Shown here: in pieces, positions 1 to 9,648 of the stretch
Position numbering within the stretch: the stretch's first letter is position 1
How the letters are laid out: every line of letters starts with the position of its first letter
Assembly (NCBI RefSeq): GCF_016428645.1
Contig: NZ_JAELXW010000056.1
Location: 1 to 40,925, forward strand
Reading direction: 5' to 3'
DNA: 40,925 bases
DNA from: Glycomyces salinus
Lineage (GTDB): Bacteria > Actinomycetota > Actinomycetes > Mycobacteriales > Micromonosporaceae
Made by a program: the position numbers and the translations under genes
The notes under the pieces: model-generated
Seen by the model: only the letters and a program-made list of their open reading frames with translations
What the model was told of the DNA's origin: nothing
The model's database searches: none

Positions 1-281
1 GAAGTAGCGGCCTCGGCCAGGACACCGAACTTGCGGGATTGGCGGGCGATCGCGGCCAGGTCGGCCGCGGTCTTGTAGTGGAAGTCGAACTTGGACACCA
101 GCCAGTCCCGCAGCGCCGAGAACCCATCCACATCACGATGGATCTTCCAGGCTTGGGCCTCGATGACCCCGGACAGGACCTGGGCGTGCATCGAGTTGAT
201 GACCGCGGCCGCCTGATCGAACTGGGCGTGGATGGCGCGGGCGGTCTCACTCCGCTCCGCCGGGTTCATGCTCCTCGCCAT
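1..281 (-). CDS. DUF222-like protein, N-terminal part (truncated by window edge)
   Basis: Open minus-strand frame starting at ATG 281 and running off the left edge, about 93 residues visible. A GGGAGG Shine-Dalgarno sits eight bases upstream of the ATG. The visible part is helical and polar: it begins MARSMNPAERSE, and later residues read DGFSALRDWL and KTAADLAAIAR. This resembles the N-terminal helical region of actinobacterial DUF222 proteins, which often carry an HNH nuclease domain at the C terminus. That C terminus lies outside the window, so nuclease function cannot be claimed. Codon use is typical of the window and no defect is seen. It is transcribed leftward with no partner in view. 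Confidence 0.6.
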   Translation of the reverse strand, partial: MARSMNPAERSETARAIHAQFDQAAAVINSMHAQVLSGVIEAQAWKIHRDVDGFSALRDWLVSKFDFHYKTAADLAAIARQSRKFGVLAEAAT

Positions 282-677
282 CTCACACCTCCCTGGTTCG
301 ATCCTTAGATCATCCGGTCAGTTTCCGTCTGTCTGTGCTACATCAATGGTGACAGCTGAACCAGCCCTTGCCATCACCCGCAGGGTGGGAAAGCTTTCAC
401 GTTCTGCACCCGGGACCGGTGGCGTCCCAAGCGATCCACGCCCGGCACCGTTCGTGCTTGACATGCGGCGAGCCTCCTTCGCAGCAACCCGGGGTCACTT
501 GGCCCGAGGCACGCCGCAGACACCGGATGTCCACTCACCCCTTCGTCGCCGCCCGCCTGAACTCGGGCTCGCTGCGACCCGGCCACGGAATCCGGCATCG
601 GACGGTCGACAGGCTCCGAACTCGAACACTCGACTCAATCGAACTACGTTGGGACTACGCCGACTTGAGGGCACCGT
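282..677. other. Gene-free stretch
   Basis: About 400 bases between the start of the DUF222-like gene and the 3' end of the DedA gene, both on the minus strand. Short open frames exist on both strands but lack ribosome binding sites and protein-like composition. A small inverted repeat (GGGAC...GTCCC, about 412-428) could help terminate the DedA transcript. The stretch near 281-350 should hold the promoter of the leftmost gene, but I see no convincing promoter hexamers. Confidence 0.4.
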
Positions 678-1283
678 TCAGGCGGAGACTCGGGTTCGGA
701 AGGCCAGGCATCTCCATACGATCAGCAGGGCGACCGGGGCCAGGATGACGGCCGCCGTGCTCGCGATCGGTCCCGAGAATTCGGCGATCGCGCTCCCCAG
801 GGTCGTCCAGACTCCCGCCCACAGGACCGAGCCCGCAGCGGTCAAGACGCAGAACCGGGCGAGACCGATGCCGCTCCCCCGGGCCATCAGCGCCGACGGG
901 GTGCGGGCGCCGGGGACGAATCGGAGGCCGATCACGGCGATGTCGCGCCGTGCCGGACGGGATTCCAGGCGCCGCCGCCAGCAGTCGAGCCGGTTCGCGG
1001 CTTTGGAACGGCGCCGCAGGCGGCGGGCGATCGGTCCGCCCGCGCCGTAGGCCAGCAGGTCCCCGGTGAACATGCCCGCGGCCACGACGAGGCTCGCGAG
1101 CCACTGCGGGGCCGAGGCCGGGCCCGCCAGCGCCCCCGCCGTCGCGGCCGTGGCCTCCGCCGGGCCCATGGGAACGGCCATCGCCAGCGACACGAAGACG
1201 AGGAAGCCCCAGGCCGGCATCACGGATTCGACCGCCACTCCCCCGAAGCCGAGGTCGATCACCAGTTCAGACGGCCAGTCCAT
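678..1283 (-). CDS. DedA family membrane protein
   Basis: A 201-residue integral membrane protein of the DedA/SNARE-associated (VTT domain) family. DedA proteins act in the cytoplasmic membrane and are linked to lipid flipping and envelope homeostasis. Visible features: hydrophobic segments around residues 22-45 and 60-85, an Arg-rich cytoplasmic stretch (about 87-110), the family-like motif RFVPGARTPSALMA (about 122-135), and C-terminal hydrophobic helices. The start overlaps the end of the upstream glycosyltransferase by 17 bases, with GGGAG ahead of the ATG, so the two are translationally coupled. A second DedA homologue lies divergently at 2767. The substrate is unknown. Confidence 0.8.
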   Translation of the reverse strand: MDWPSELVIDLGFGGVAVESVMPAWGFLVFVSLAMAVPMGPAEATAATAGALAGPASAPQWLASLVVAAGMFTGDLLAYGAGGPIARRLRRRSKAANRLDCWRRRLESRPARRDIAVIGLRFVPGARTPSALMARGSGIGLARFCVLTAAGSVLWAGVWTTLGSAIAEFSGPIASTAAVILAPVALLIVWRCLAFRTRVSA

Positions 1284-2490
1284 GCACTGCTCCCGCGACG
1301 GACCCCGCGGCCGCGCCGGTCCCGGCCCGGTGTGGCACCAGGCTCAGATAGTGCTCGATGAGCCGGTCGTTCACCGACTCCCAGCCACGGCCCTCGGTTC
1401 CCGCTCGCGCGGCCCGGCCCATGGAGCGCCGCAGCTCCGGATCGCCGGCCAGTCGCCCGACCGCGGATCGCAGTCCCGCCAGGTCACCGCAGCCGTACAG
1501 GAACCCGTTGACGCCGTCGTCGATCCGGTCCATGAGCCCGCCGGATGCGGGCCCGACCGCTGGAACCCCGGACGCGAGGGCTTCTTGCACGGACTGGCAG
1601 AAGGTCTCGTCGGAGCCGGAGTGCACGAAGACGTCCAGGGACGCCACGAGTCCGGCGAGTTCATCGCCGTACTTGGGCCCCGTGAACAGCGCCCCGGGCA
1701 GCGCCTCGCGGAGGTGCTCCTCCTCCGGGCCCTCCCCCACCAGCACCAGCCGCACCCCGGGGACGTCCTGGACCGAGCGCAGATGGTGCAGGTCCTTCTC
1801 CTTGGCCAGCCGCCCGACGTATCCGACCAGCACGTCGTCGGTCGCGTCGGGGCCGGCCGCGGCGCCGAGCAGGCGCGTCCGCAGCGGCTCGCTTCGCCAC
1901 TCGGGCGCGAAGCGCCCGGTGTCGATGCCGCGCGGCCAGAATCGGACGCGGGGCACGCCGAGGCGGCCGAGTTGGTCGAGGCTGGCCGTGGAGGGGGCCA
2001 GGGTCAGATCGGAGAGGCCGTGAATCCGCCGGAGCCGGTGCTCGATCAGCGATCCGGCCGCCTTCAGGCGATACCGGCGGGCGAAGCCGGCCACATCGGT
2101 CTGGTAGACGCTGACCGTCCGGACCCCGAGCGCGCGGGAGGCCCTGATCGCGGCGTGGCCGAGCACGAACGGGGACGCGACGTGGACGAAGTCGGGCCGG
2201 AACTTTTGCATGGTCCGGCGGAGGCGACGCCGGGTGGCAAGGCCGACGGTGAAGCCCTCGTAGCCGGGCAGCTCAATGCCGCCGACTCGGTGCACCGGGG
2301 CTCCGGCGTAGGCGTCGGGTCCGGTGGGGGCGACGACGGCGGCCGTGTGTCCGCGGGCGGCGAGGTGTTCCAGGACTCGGCACACCGAGTTGGTGACGCC
2401 GTTGATCTGCGGAAGGAACGACTCGGTCACGACCAGCACGCGCAGGGGCGGCGCCGTCGGGTCGGGTGGTGAGGCGGGACTTTCAGGCAT
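1267..2490 (-). CDS. GT4 family glycosyltransferase, GDP-mannose-dependent mannosyltransferase-like
   Basis: A 407-residue GT-B fold glycosyltransferase. The N-terminal domain opens with a beta strand followed by TESFLPQINGVTNSV (about 22-36), the acceptor-side signature of the actinobacterial MgtA/PimB-like mannosyltransferases. The C-terminal nucleotide-sugar domain has GYVGRLAKEKD (about 220) and the donor-binding E-x7-E-like segment QEALASGVPAVGPASGG (about 300). From the family, it probably transfers mannose from GDP-mannose to a membrane glycolipid on the cytoplasmic face. It is coupled to the downstream DedA gene, which hints at envelope lipid glycosylation plus lipid handling. The start ATG 2490 has only a close GGAG; the exact acceptor is not inferable. 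Confidence 0.82.
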   Translation of the reverse strand: MPESPASPPDPTAPPLRVLVVTESFLPQINGVTNSVCRVLEHLAARGHTAAVVAPTGPDAYAGAPVHRVGGIELPGYEGFTVGLATRRRLRRTMQKFRPDFVHVASPFVLGHAAIRASRALGVRTVSVYQTDVAGFARRYRLKAAGSLIEHRLRRIHGLSDLTLAPSTASLDQLGRLGVPRVRFWPRGIDTGRFAPEWRSEPLRTRLLGAAAGPDATDDVLVGYVGRLAKEKDLHHLRSVQDVPGVRLVLVGEGPEEEHLREALPGALFTGPKYGDELAGLVASLDVFVHSGSDETFCQSVQEALASGVPAVGPASGGLMDRIDDGVNGFLYGCGDLAGLRSAVGRLAGDPELRRSMGRAARAGTEGRGWESVNDRLIEHYLSLVPHRAGTGAAAGSVAGAVHGLAV

Positions 2491-2766
2491 GGCTCCAAGC
2501 TATGGAGCCTTGGGGCCGAACGAAATACAGCTGACTGCCGACTTCGTGGAGGCTGGCGGCAGTCCGATGGTGGAGCTTCCTCTACCGTCGCGGCGGTCCC
2601 TGGCCGGAGGAGTGGCCGAGCCCGTTCGGCGGGTGGGCTTCTCTATACTCCCGACTTCCGGTTGGCCCCCCGAATGTGTACAGCCAGCGGTATTTCGGTT
2701 CGGCTTTGGTGCCCATAGCGTTGCGACCATGCACCATCGCTTCTCGCTCCGTTTCCCGGTCCGGCC

Positions 2767-3486
2767 ATGGATCCGGTGACCTTCATAGGGGACGTCCTGT
2801 CCGGCATCGAGTCGGCCGTGGTGTCGATGGGCCCCTCTCCGTGGCTCCTGCTCGCGGTTCTGCTGCTGTGCTACGTGGACGGGTTCTTCCCGCCGGTGCC
2901 CAGCGAGTCGATCGTGATCGGGGTCGCCACGCTGTCGGTGACGGGGCAGGTGCCGCCGCTCTACCTGGGCGTCCTGGTCCTGGTGGCCGCGATCGGAGCG
3001 TTCTTCGGGGATCTGACCGCGTACAAGATCGGTTCCCGGGTGCCTTTGGAGCGGCTGCGGATGTTCCGCGGCAGGCGCGGGCGGGCCTCGCTCGCCAAGG
3101 CCGCCGACCTGTTGGACCGGCGCGGCACGGCGGTGATCCTCTCGGGTCGGTTCATCCCGGTCGGCCGGATCGCCGTCAACGTGACCGCGGGCGCGGTCGG
3201 CTACCCCCGGGCGCGGTACCTTCCCACCGCGGCCGGCGCGGCCGTGCTGTGGGCCGCGTACTCGGCCGCGATGGGAATCGGGGCGGGGCACCTCCTGCGC
3301 GACAGCCCGCTGCTGGCCATGACCCTCGGCATCACCGCCGGGGCGCTGGTCGGGCTGCTGATCGACAAGCTCGTCAGCCGGGTGCGTTCGATGTTCGGTT
3401 CGATGCGGCGGTCGTCCTCCGCTTCACCCGGCGAAGCACCCCGTGACGCGGAGCCAGAAGCCAAGCGATCAGAAAGACTGCGGTGA
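2767..3486 (+). CDS. DedA family membrane protein
   Basis: A 239-residue DedA/VTT-domain membrane protein. It shows a first hydrophobic helix (about 25-45) containing the family pattern DGFFPPVPSE, a second region ending FFGDLTAYKIG, and the motif GRFIPVGRIAVNVTAG (about 127-142), which matches the conserved F/Y-x-R-x-x-P-x-x-R DedA core. C-terminal helices span about 155-205, followed by a polar, highly charged tail. It is transcribed away from the GT4-DedA pair. Its last 113 bases overlap, antisense, the 3' end of the metal transporter permease gene, so its charged tail is encoded opposite the permease tail. The function is inferred only at family level. Confidence 0.82.
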   Translation: MDPVTFIGDVLSGIESAVVSMGPSPWLLLAVLLLCYVDGFFPPVPSESIVIGVATLSVTGQVPPLYLGVLVLVAAIGAFFGDLTAYKIGSRVPLERLRMFRGRRGRASLAKAADLLDRRGTAVILSGRFIPVGRIAVNVTAGAVGYPRARYLPTAAGAAVLWAAYSAAMGIGAGHLLRDSPLLAMTLGITAGALVGLLIDKLVSRVRSMFGSMRRSSSASPGEAPRDAEPEAKRSERLR

Positions 3487-4248
3487 GCACCAGGACGATC
3501 AGGCCCCCGGCGGCCAGGTTGTAGTGGAACGACAGGTAGAGGCCCGCGATCGCTCCGGCGGCGGCGATCGCGGCGCCGAGCAGCGTCATCGCGCCCAGCC
3601 GGTCGGTGAGCATGCGGGCGGTCGCGGCCGGGGTGATCAGCAGCGCCAGCACCAGGACGTTGCCGACCGCCTGGAGTGATATGACGATCGCGACGGTGAC
3701 CATGACGTATAGGGCGATGTCGAGCGCCAGCACCGGCAGTCCCGCGGCGCGGGCGGCCTCGCGGTCGAGGCTGACGGCGGTCAGTTGGCGGCGCAGCAGC
3801 GCGATCGCGGTCACCAGGGCCGCGCCGATCAGTGCCACGGTGATCACGTCGCCGTCGTCGAGCGCGAGGATCTGTCCGAACAGGAATGAGGTGAGGTCTC
3901 CGGTGTAGGCGGCCTGGGTGGAGACGATGACGATGCCCAGGCCGAACGAGGCGGCCCAGAAGATCCCGATGACCGTGTCCTCTTTGAGTCTGCGGGTCTG
4001 GCTGATGAGCACGATCGCCAGCGCGGTCGCGATTCCGGCGGCCGCGCCGGACAGGGACATGTTGATGTGGAGGACGAATCCGATCGCCACTCCGGGGAAG
4101 ACGGCGTGGGCGACCGCGTCGCCGATGAAGGCCATGCCGCGCAGCACCACGAACGATCCGACCACGACGCACACCACCGCCGAGATCACCGCGACCGCGA
4201 AGGCGCGCTGCATGAACACGTGCGTCCAGGGTTCGGTGAGCCACTCGA

Positions 4249-4252
<4 letters not shown>
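3374..4252 (-). CDS. Anchored-repeat-type metal ABC transporter, permease
   Basis: A 292-residue ABC-3 (ZnuB/MntB-like) permease with about eight hydrophobic segments. Family landmarks are GMAFIGDAVAHAVFPGVAIG (about 40-60) and a later VLVLALLITPAATARMLTDR (about 200-220). I choose GTG 4252, which overlaps the ATPase stop as GTGA; a longer frame to 4324 would add an Arg-rich extension inside the ATPase gene. It forms the membrane channel of the metal importer with the ATPase at 4249-5019 and the lipoprotein at 6418-7911. It is the last gene of the operon, and its 3' end overlaps the convergent DedA gene by 113 bases. The metal is probably zinc, judged from the operator upstream of the operon. 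Confidence 0.87.
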
Positions 4253-5008
<756 letters not shown>

Positions 5009-5019
<11 letters not shown>

Positions 5020-6421
5020 CGGTCGGCCCCCGCTTGCGCTTTCGGCTGAGGAACATGATCAGGCCGCCGACGAGCAGCAGCGCGGCGGCGATGATGCCGG
5101 CGAAGGCCAGCCAGCCGGCGCCGGTGGTCGGCAGGAATCCGCCTTCGTCGCCGTCATCGTCGTCGTCGCTGGAGCCGCCGCCTCCCGATCCGGCGAGGCA
5201 GGCGTCGCCCGGGTCGGTCTGGTCGCCGACGGCGACCTGGATGACGCCGGTGTCGGCGACTTCCTCGCCGTCGCCGGTGGTTCCGGCGAATTCGACGGTG
5301 AGCAGGTAGACGCCGGGTTCGGAGAAGGTCCAGTTGCCGTGCGCGTGGGTGTTGTGCGGGATGGAGACGGTCTGGGGCAGGCCCTCAGCAGTGTCGAACA
5401 GGATGTCGGCGCCTCCGAAGGTGCCGGTGAGGAACAGCGCGAACTGCCCCGGACCATCCACTTCGGTCAGGTTCCAGTCGATCGCGCCGGGGACGCCGTC
5501 GATGACCTTGGAGTCCTGGGTGTTCCAGCCGGGCCAGACGACGTCGGCGATCTGGGTCTGCGGGAGCATGTAGACCTCGTCTCCGGCCTGGCCGAGGAAT
5601 CCGAAGTCGCCCTCGGGGATCGGTGCGAGCGCCGCGTCGGGGACGTGCAGGACGGTGTCGCCCAGTTCCCTCCAGACCGATTCGGATTCGCGGTCGTCGC
5701 GCAGCTGCGCGGTCCATTCCCCGTCGACGAAGCGGGGCCCGATGTCGATGTGGCCGGAGTCGATGACCTCGCATGAGGTGTAGGTCTGGGCGCCGCCGAT
5801 GGAGTCGCCGGAGTCGTCGGCGAGGGTCTCGGTGACCTCTTCGGCGGTCACGTCGGCGGCGGTGACCTGGTAGGTCGCCACGGCGCTCGCGTCCGCCGCC
5901 TGGGCGTGACCAGTGGTCGGGGCGAAGCCGTGTCCGCCGTCGGATTCCCGGCCGCCCAGTTCGAGCGTGTACTGCCCGGGTTCGTCCACGGCGAGGACGA
6001 CGACGGTGGTGGTGCCCGCGCGCACTTCGAAGGTGTCGTCTGCGGCGGTGGAGGCCAGCGGTTCGGCCAGTCCCGGGCCGTCGAAGGTGTAGAGCCAGGC
6101 GTCGCCGGGGCCTTCGGCCTTGTCGAGCCGGACGGTGAGGTCGCCGTCGACGCCGGTCGCGTCGATGGTCGGGAAGGCGGAGCCGTCGGGGGATCCGGCG
6201 ACCCACACCAGGTCGCCGGGGTCGCCGAGGAACGCGAAGTCTTCGCGGTCGGGGACCTTCGCCGGGAGGGTCGCCAGTTCGTCCGGGGCCTGGACGGTCA
6301 GTCCGGCGGTCTGGCTGTCGAACTCGGCGATGCCCTCGGGTTCCTGCGCGGCCGCGGGTGCCGCGGTCGCGGCGAGCGTCGCCGCCGCCGCGGCGGCGAT
6401 GGCCGTTCGATGGAATCTCAT
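5009..6421 (-). CDS. LPXTG-anchored surface repeat protein of the metal transporter
   Basis: A 470-residue secreted protein: signal peptide (1-about 30, ending PAAAQ), two surface repeats of the TIGR03769 / choice-of-anchor M type, an acidic D-rich spacer, sorting motif LPTTG (430-434), a transmembrane helix (about 437-459) and an RKRKR stop-transfer. The first repeat is degenerate and lacks the GHxD and HxHxxW motifs; the second keeps both (SGHIDI, then THAHGNWTFSEPG). The ATG overlaps the lipoprotein stop (ATGA); the frame is open further upstream only as a shadow of that gene. In this family the wall-anchored protein is thought to hand metal to the repeat-bearing lipoprotein. No sortase gene lies in the window. 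Confidence 0.85.
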
Positions 6422-7911
6422 CGGTCTCCTCCCAGGCAGCGGCTCAGCTCGGAGGCGTTCTGCCGCATCATGTCCAGATAGGTCGGTGAATCTTGGGGCA
6501 GGGCGTCGCCGTGCAGGGTGCAGACGTCCACGCCCTGGTCCTCGGCGACCTGCCGCAGCACGTTGGCGCGGGCGTGCAGGTTGGGTTCGACGAACACCGC
6601 GGGGACGTCGAGGTCGGCGATCGTCTCGCTGAGCTGCTCGACCTGTTTGGCGCTCGGTTCGGCCGCCGGATTGGGCACCACGAACCCGGCGATCTGCATG
6701 TCGTAGCGGTCGGCCATATAGCCGAAGGCGTCGTGGGTGGTGATCAGCTGCCGGTCGGAATCGGGGATCGAGTTGATCGCGGCGGCCACCTCGGCATCGA
6801 GGTCGTCGAGTTCGGCCAGGTAGGCGTCCCGGTTGGACTCGTAGGTCTCGCGGCCGTCCGGGTCGACCTCGATCAGCGCCTCGCAGATGACCTGCACGTA
6901 CGCCTTGGTGTTGGCGACGTTGTGCCACAGGTGCGGGTCGATCTCGCCGTGGACGTGTTTGCCGAGCACGGCCTGCGGGAGCTGGTAGATCTCGCTCCCC
7001 GCCTCGCCGAGGAACGTGAACGGCTCGGCGTCGGGGACCTCCTCGATGGACTTGGTGGGCACGTCTATGACGACATCGGCGGGGTCGAGGTCGCCGCGCT
7101 CGTCGTCGCGGACGACGAAGCCCCCGGTGTCCAGGTCGACGGTGAGGTCGGCGTGGCCGTCGTCGAGGACGGTCGCGTCCTCGGTCACCTCGCGCGGGTT
7201 GACGCCGACGGCGAAGGTGAACGTGGTCTGACCGGCCTCGGTGGTCTCGCCGGCGTCGGTGAGGGAGGCGTCGGTGGTCAGCTCGTAGACTCCGGGTTCG
7301 GAGAAGGTCCAGTTGACGTGGGTGTGGGCGTTCGGCGGGAGCGTGATCGCGTCGGAGTCGTCGAGTCCGTCGGCGGAGTCCCAGTACACCTCGGGGGCGC
7401 CGAAGGCGTCGGTCAGGAACATGGTGGCCTGGCCGGGGCCCTCGACTCCAGTGAGGTTGATGGCGATCTCCGCCGAGCGCGTCTCGGTGTCGCCGCGCAC
7501 GCCGAACCCGAGCCAGACCACGTCCAAACCGACGTCCTCGACCAGCGGGATCAGTTTGGCCCCGTAAGGTTCGGCGTTCTCGGCCAGCGACAGGTTGGGG
7601 ATGTCCTCGGGCACGTTCGAGTCGAACAGCTTGATGAGGGCGTGCTCTTCGAGCAGCAGGTGGTTGGTGAAGGCCAGTTCGGCGCGGCCGACGGTCGCGG
7701 CGTCGTTCGGGCTGGGCTCGTAGGAGTGCGGGTCGCCGCCGGGCGGGACGATGCTCTCGACCTGGACTCGGTCGCCGCCGACGATCTCGGTCCAGTCCTT
7801 GATCAGCTCGGTGGTCACGACGACCTCCACGGCGTCCCCGCCGCCGGCGGCGCCGGTGCATCCGGCCGCCAGCAGGGCGACGGCGGCCGCTGCGGTCATG
7901 GCGCGTTTCAT
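6418..7911 (-). CDS. Anchored-repeat ABC transporter, metal-binding lipoprotein
   Basis: A 497-residue cluster A-I (ZnuA/TroA-like) metal-binding lipoprotein with lipobox LLAAGC (Cys18). Likely metal ligands are His62 (DPHSY), His327 (DPHLWH), His393 (TTHDAFGY) and Glu442 (VEPNLH). Between the N-lobe and DPHLWH, about residues 128-318, lies one surface repeat with its two halves in swapped order: the HTHVNWTFSEPG half (about 196-207) precedes the DDGHADL half (about 251-257). It captures the metal outside the membrane and delivers it to the permease at 3374-4252. Start and stop both overlap neighbouring genes by four bases (ATGA), so expression is coupled to the flanking surface-protein genes. 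Confidence 0.88.
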   Translation of the reverse strand: MKRAMTAAAAVALLAAGCTGAAGGGDAVEVVVTTELIKDWTEIVGGDRVQVESIVPPGGDPHSYEPSPNDAATVGRAELAFTNHLLLEEHALIKLFDSNVPEDIPNLSLAENAEPYGAKLIPLVEDVGLDVVWLGFGVRGDTETRSAEIAINLTGVEGPGQATMFLTDAFGAPEVYWDSADGLDDSDAITLPPNAHTHVNWTFSEPGVYELTTDASLTDAGETTEAGQTTFTFAVGVNPREVTEDATVLDDGHADLTVDLDTGGFVVRDDERGDLDPADVVIDVPTKSIEEVPDAEPFTFLGEAGSEIYQLPQAVLGKHVHGEIDPHLWHNVANTKAYVQVICEALIEVDPDGRETYESNRDAYLAELDDLDAEVAAAINSIPDSDRQLITTHDAFGYMADRYDMQIAGFVVPNPAAEPSAKQVEQLSETIADLDVPAVFVEPNLHARANVLRQVAEDQGVDVCTLHGDALPQDSPTYLDMMRQNASELSRCLGGDR

Positions 7912-8930
7912 GCTTCGATCGGCTCCTTCTTCGGCTCGGGTTCCGGTTCACCGGTGTCGGCTTTCGCTTTGCGCCGCTTGCGGATCTTCAGCAGGACCCA
8001 GATCGCGAGCGCGAGGGCCGCCGCGACGGCCGCCTGGGGCCAGGGCGGCGCCCAGAGCGTCTCGGTGTCGGTCCCGGTCGGCATCGCGGCCTCGGCGTCG
8101 GCTTCGGCGACGGCCTCTGGGCGGACGAGCAGCTCGATCTCGACCCTGGCCAGCGGCCAGATTCGGTCGAGCTCGGCGGACCCCGAATAGCTGTCGCCGG
8201 GGAGTATCTGCGGGAGTTCTGCGACGTGGACCTCCCGCTCCAGAACGTCCCAGGGACCGGAGACGCGGGCGACCAGGTCGCCTTCGAGGCGCACGTTCCC
8301 GGCGTTGGTGACGGTGTAGTCGAAGCCGGTCGAGCCGGGGGCGAACGCGTTCCATTCGTAGTGGTAGGTCTCGTCCTCGATCTCGGGGACCAGGCTCGGA
8401 TCGAGTTCGCCGGAGACGCGCAGGTGGATGCGGGCGCCGACGCGGCGTTCGACATCGATCTCGTTGCCGGAGTCGTCCGTCGCGGTCTCGGTGACGGCCG
8501 CGACGATGCCGCCGACGTGGTCGCCGGGGGTGGCGGTGTCGGGGACGGCGAGCGCGAACGGCACGTCCAGGCGCTGTCCGGGTTCGATGGTGAAGCGCCG
8601 CTCGTTGAAGCCGACCCAGGAGCCGACGTCGACCGGTTCGGCGTCGGAGGGCAGCAGGTCGAACGCGCCGGCCTCTGTGGTGAGCGCGTCGGAGGCGTAC
8701 AGGTCCACGGTGATCGGTTCGGACCCGAAGTTGGAGACGCCGACGAAGTCGATAAGGGTCTCGCCGGGGTCGAGGGCGTAGTCGAACGCGGCCCGCCCGT
8801 CCGGGCCGTCCTGGCTGGAGGGCACCACGCCCCAGGTGGTCGCGGACGGTTCGTCCTCCTGGGCGGCGGCCGGTGCGGCGGTCAGGACGACCAGGGCTGA
8901 GGCGGTGGCGAGGGTTCGCAGTAGTCGCAT
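7908..8930 (-). CDS. DUF916 / WxL-interacting-type secreted membrane protein
   Basis: A 340-residue protein with a signal peptide ending PAAAQ (about 1-25), then a beta-rich domain with the WxIP-like pattern FDYALDPGETLIDFVGVSNFG (DUF916, about 45-150). A second beta domain lies at about 170-280, followed by one C-terminal transmembrane helix (about 296-312) and a basic/acidic cytoplasmic tail (KIRKRRKAK...). DUF916 proteins are described as partners of WxL-domain surface proteins and bind peptidoglycan. The first protein of this operon ends in a WxL-like domain, which is a plausible partner. The start is ATG 8930, after an 80-base gap holding a strong hairpin; the upstream open frame is not coding. 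Confidence 0.75.
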   Translation of the reverse strand: MRLLRTLATASALVVLTAAPAAAQEDEPSATTWGVVPSSQDGPDGRAAFDYALDPGETLIDFVGVSNFGSEPITVDLYASDALTTEAGAFDLLPSDAEPVDVGSWVGFNERRFTIEPGQRLDVPFALAVPDTATPGDHVGGIVAAVTETATDDSGNEIDVERRVGARIHLRVSGELDPSLVPEIEDETYHYEWNAFAPGSTGFDYTVTNAGNVRLEGDLVARVSGPWDVLEREVHVAELPQILPGDSYSGSAELDRIWPLARVEIELLVRPEAVAEADAEAAMPTGTDTETLWAPPWPQAAVAAALALAIWVLLKIRKRRKAKADTGEPEPEPKKEPIEA

Positions 8931-8947
8931 GGGTCTTCCGGGGTAGT

Positions 8948-8990
8948 GGCGGGGCGGCCCCTGTGGGAGTGCGGCGCGGGCCGCCCCGCC
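8948..8990 (-). terminator. 13-bp perfect inverted repeat inside the metal-uptake operon
   Basis: Arms GGCGGGGCGGCCC (8948-8960) and its exact complement (8978-8990) with a 17-base loop, located between the 210-residue repeat protein and the DUF916 gene. It has no T-run. In actinobacteria such hairpins can terminate or attenuate transcription or protect upstream mRNA. Here it would separate high expression of secreted surface proteins from lower expression of the transporter genes. Confidence 0.55.
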
Positions 8991-9010
8991 TGGAGGAGGC
9001 GGTCGGGGCG

Positions 9011-9643
9011 CTAAACGCCGCCGACCTCGAAGGTGTAGGTGACCGGGTCGGACTGGACCGCGCCGTCGGTGGCGTGGTCGCCCTCGGCCTGGAAGGTCAG
9101 TTCGTAGGTGCCCGGTTCGGTGAACACCCACGTCGGATGGTGGTGCGACTCGGTGATGTCGGTGCCGGAGGCGCCGCAGGCCGGGTCGGTGTGGAACCTG
9201 GTGGTTCCGGAGGTGGCGTCGTAAACGGCGACCTCGCCGCCGCTGGGAGTGTCGGCGTCGATCAGGTCCACGTGGATGTCGCCGCCGAAATCGGACAGGT
9301 CGAGCCCTTCTGTGGACCAGCCCGCCCAGATCTGCCCGGACTCCTCGGTGCGCGGGAGCACCCAGTTGTCGCCGGTGTCGGCGCGGCATTCGATCGGGTC
9401 GGACAGTGTCGCCAGGTGTTCGTCGTGGACGTCGAAGGTGACATCGGCCGGATCGAGGACCTGCCCGGCCTCGTGGAGGTCCACGTCGATCTCGATCTCG
9501 TTCGCGTTCTCGTCGTATGAGAAGGAGAGCGCGTCGACGTGGCCTTCGCTGATCGTGGTCTGCTGGGCCGCGGCCGGACCGGCCGCGGCCAGTGCCGCGG
9601 CGGCCCCGATGATCGCGGCGGTCTTGACGGCTTTGGTGCGCAT
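9011..9643 (-). CDS. Secreted single-repeat surface protein (choice-of-anchor M type)
   Basis: A 210-residue protein with a signal peptide (1-about 27, ending AGPAAAQ) followed by one complete surface repeat. The repeat starts SEGHVDALSF (about 33), contains a Trp-rich middle (WVLPRTEES, WAGWSTEG), and ends with HHHPTWVFTEPGTYELTF (about 166-183). Unlike the LPXTG protein it has no sorting signal or membrane anchor, so it is likely released or wall-associated by other contacts. Two cysteines (in IECRAD and PACGAS) may form a disulfide. ATG 9643 is preceded by GAAGGAG; the SD overlaps the stop of the upstream gene. It probably binds metal through its His cluster (inference). Confidence 0.75.
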   Translation of the reverse strand: MRTKAVKTAAIIGAAAALAAAGPAAAQQTTISEGHVDALSFSYDENANEIEIDVDLHEAGQVLDPADVTFDVHDEHLATLSDPIECRADTGDNWVLPRTEESGQIWAGWSTEGLDLSDFGGDIHVDLIDADTPSGGEVAVYDATSGTTRFHTDPACGASGTDITESHHHPTWVFTEPGTYELTFQAEGDHATDGAVQSDPVTYTFEVGGV

Positions 9644-9648
9644 GGGGG

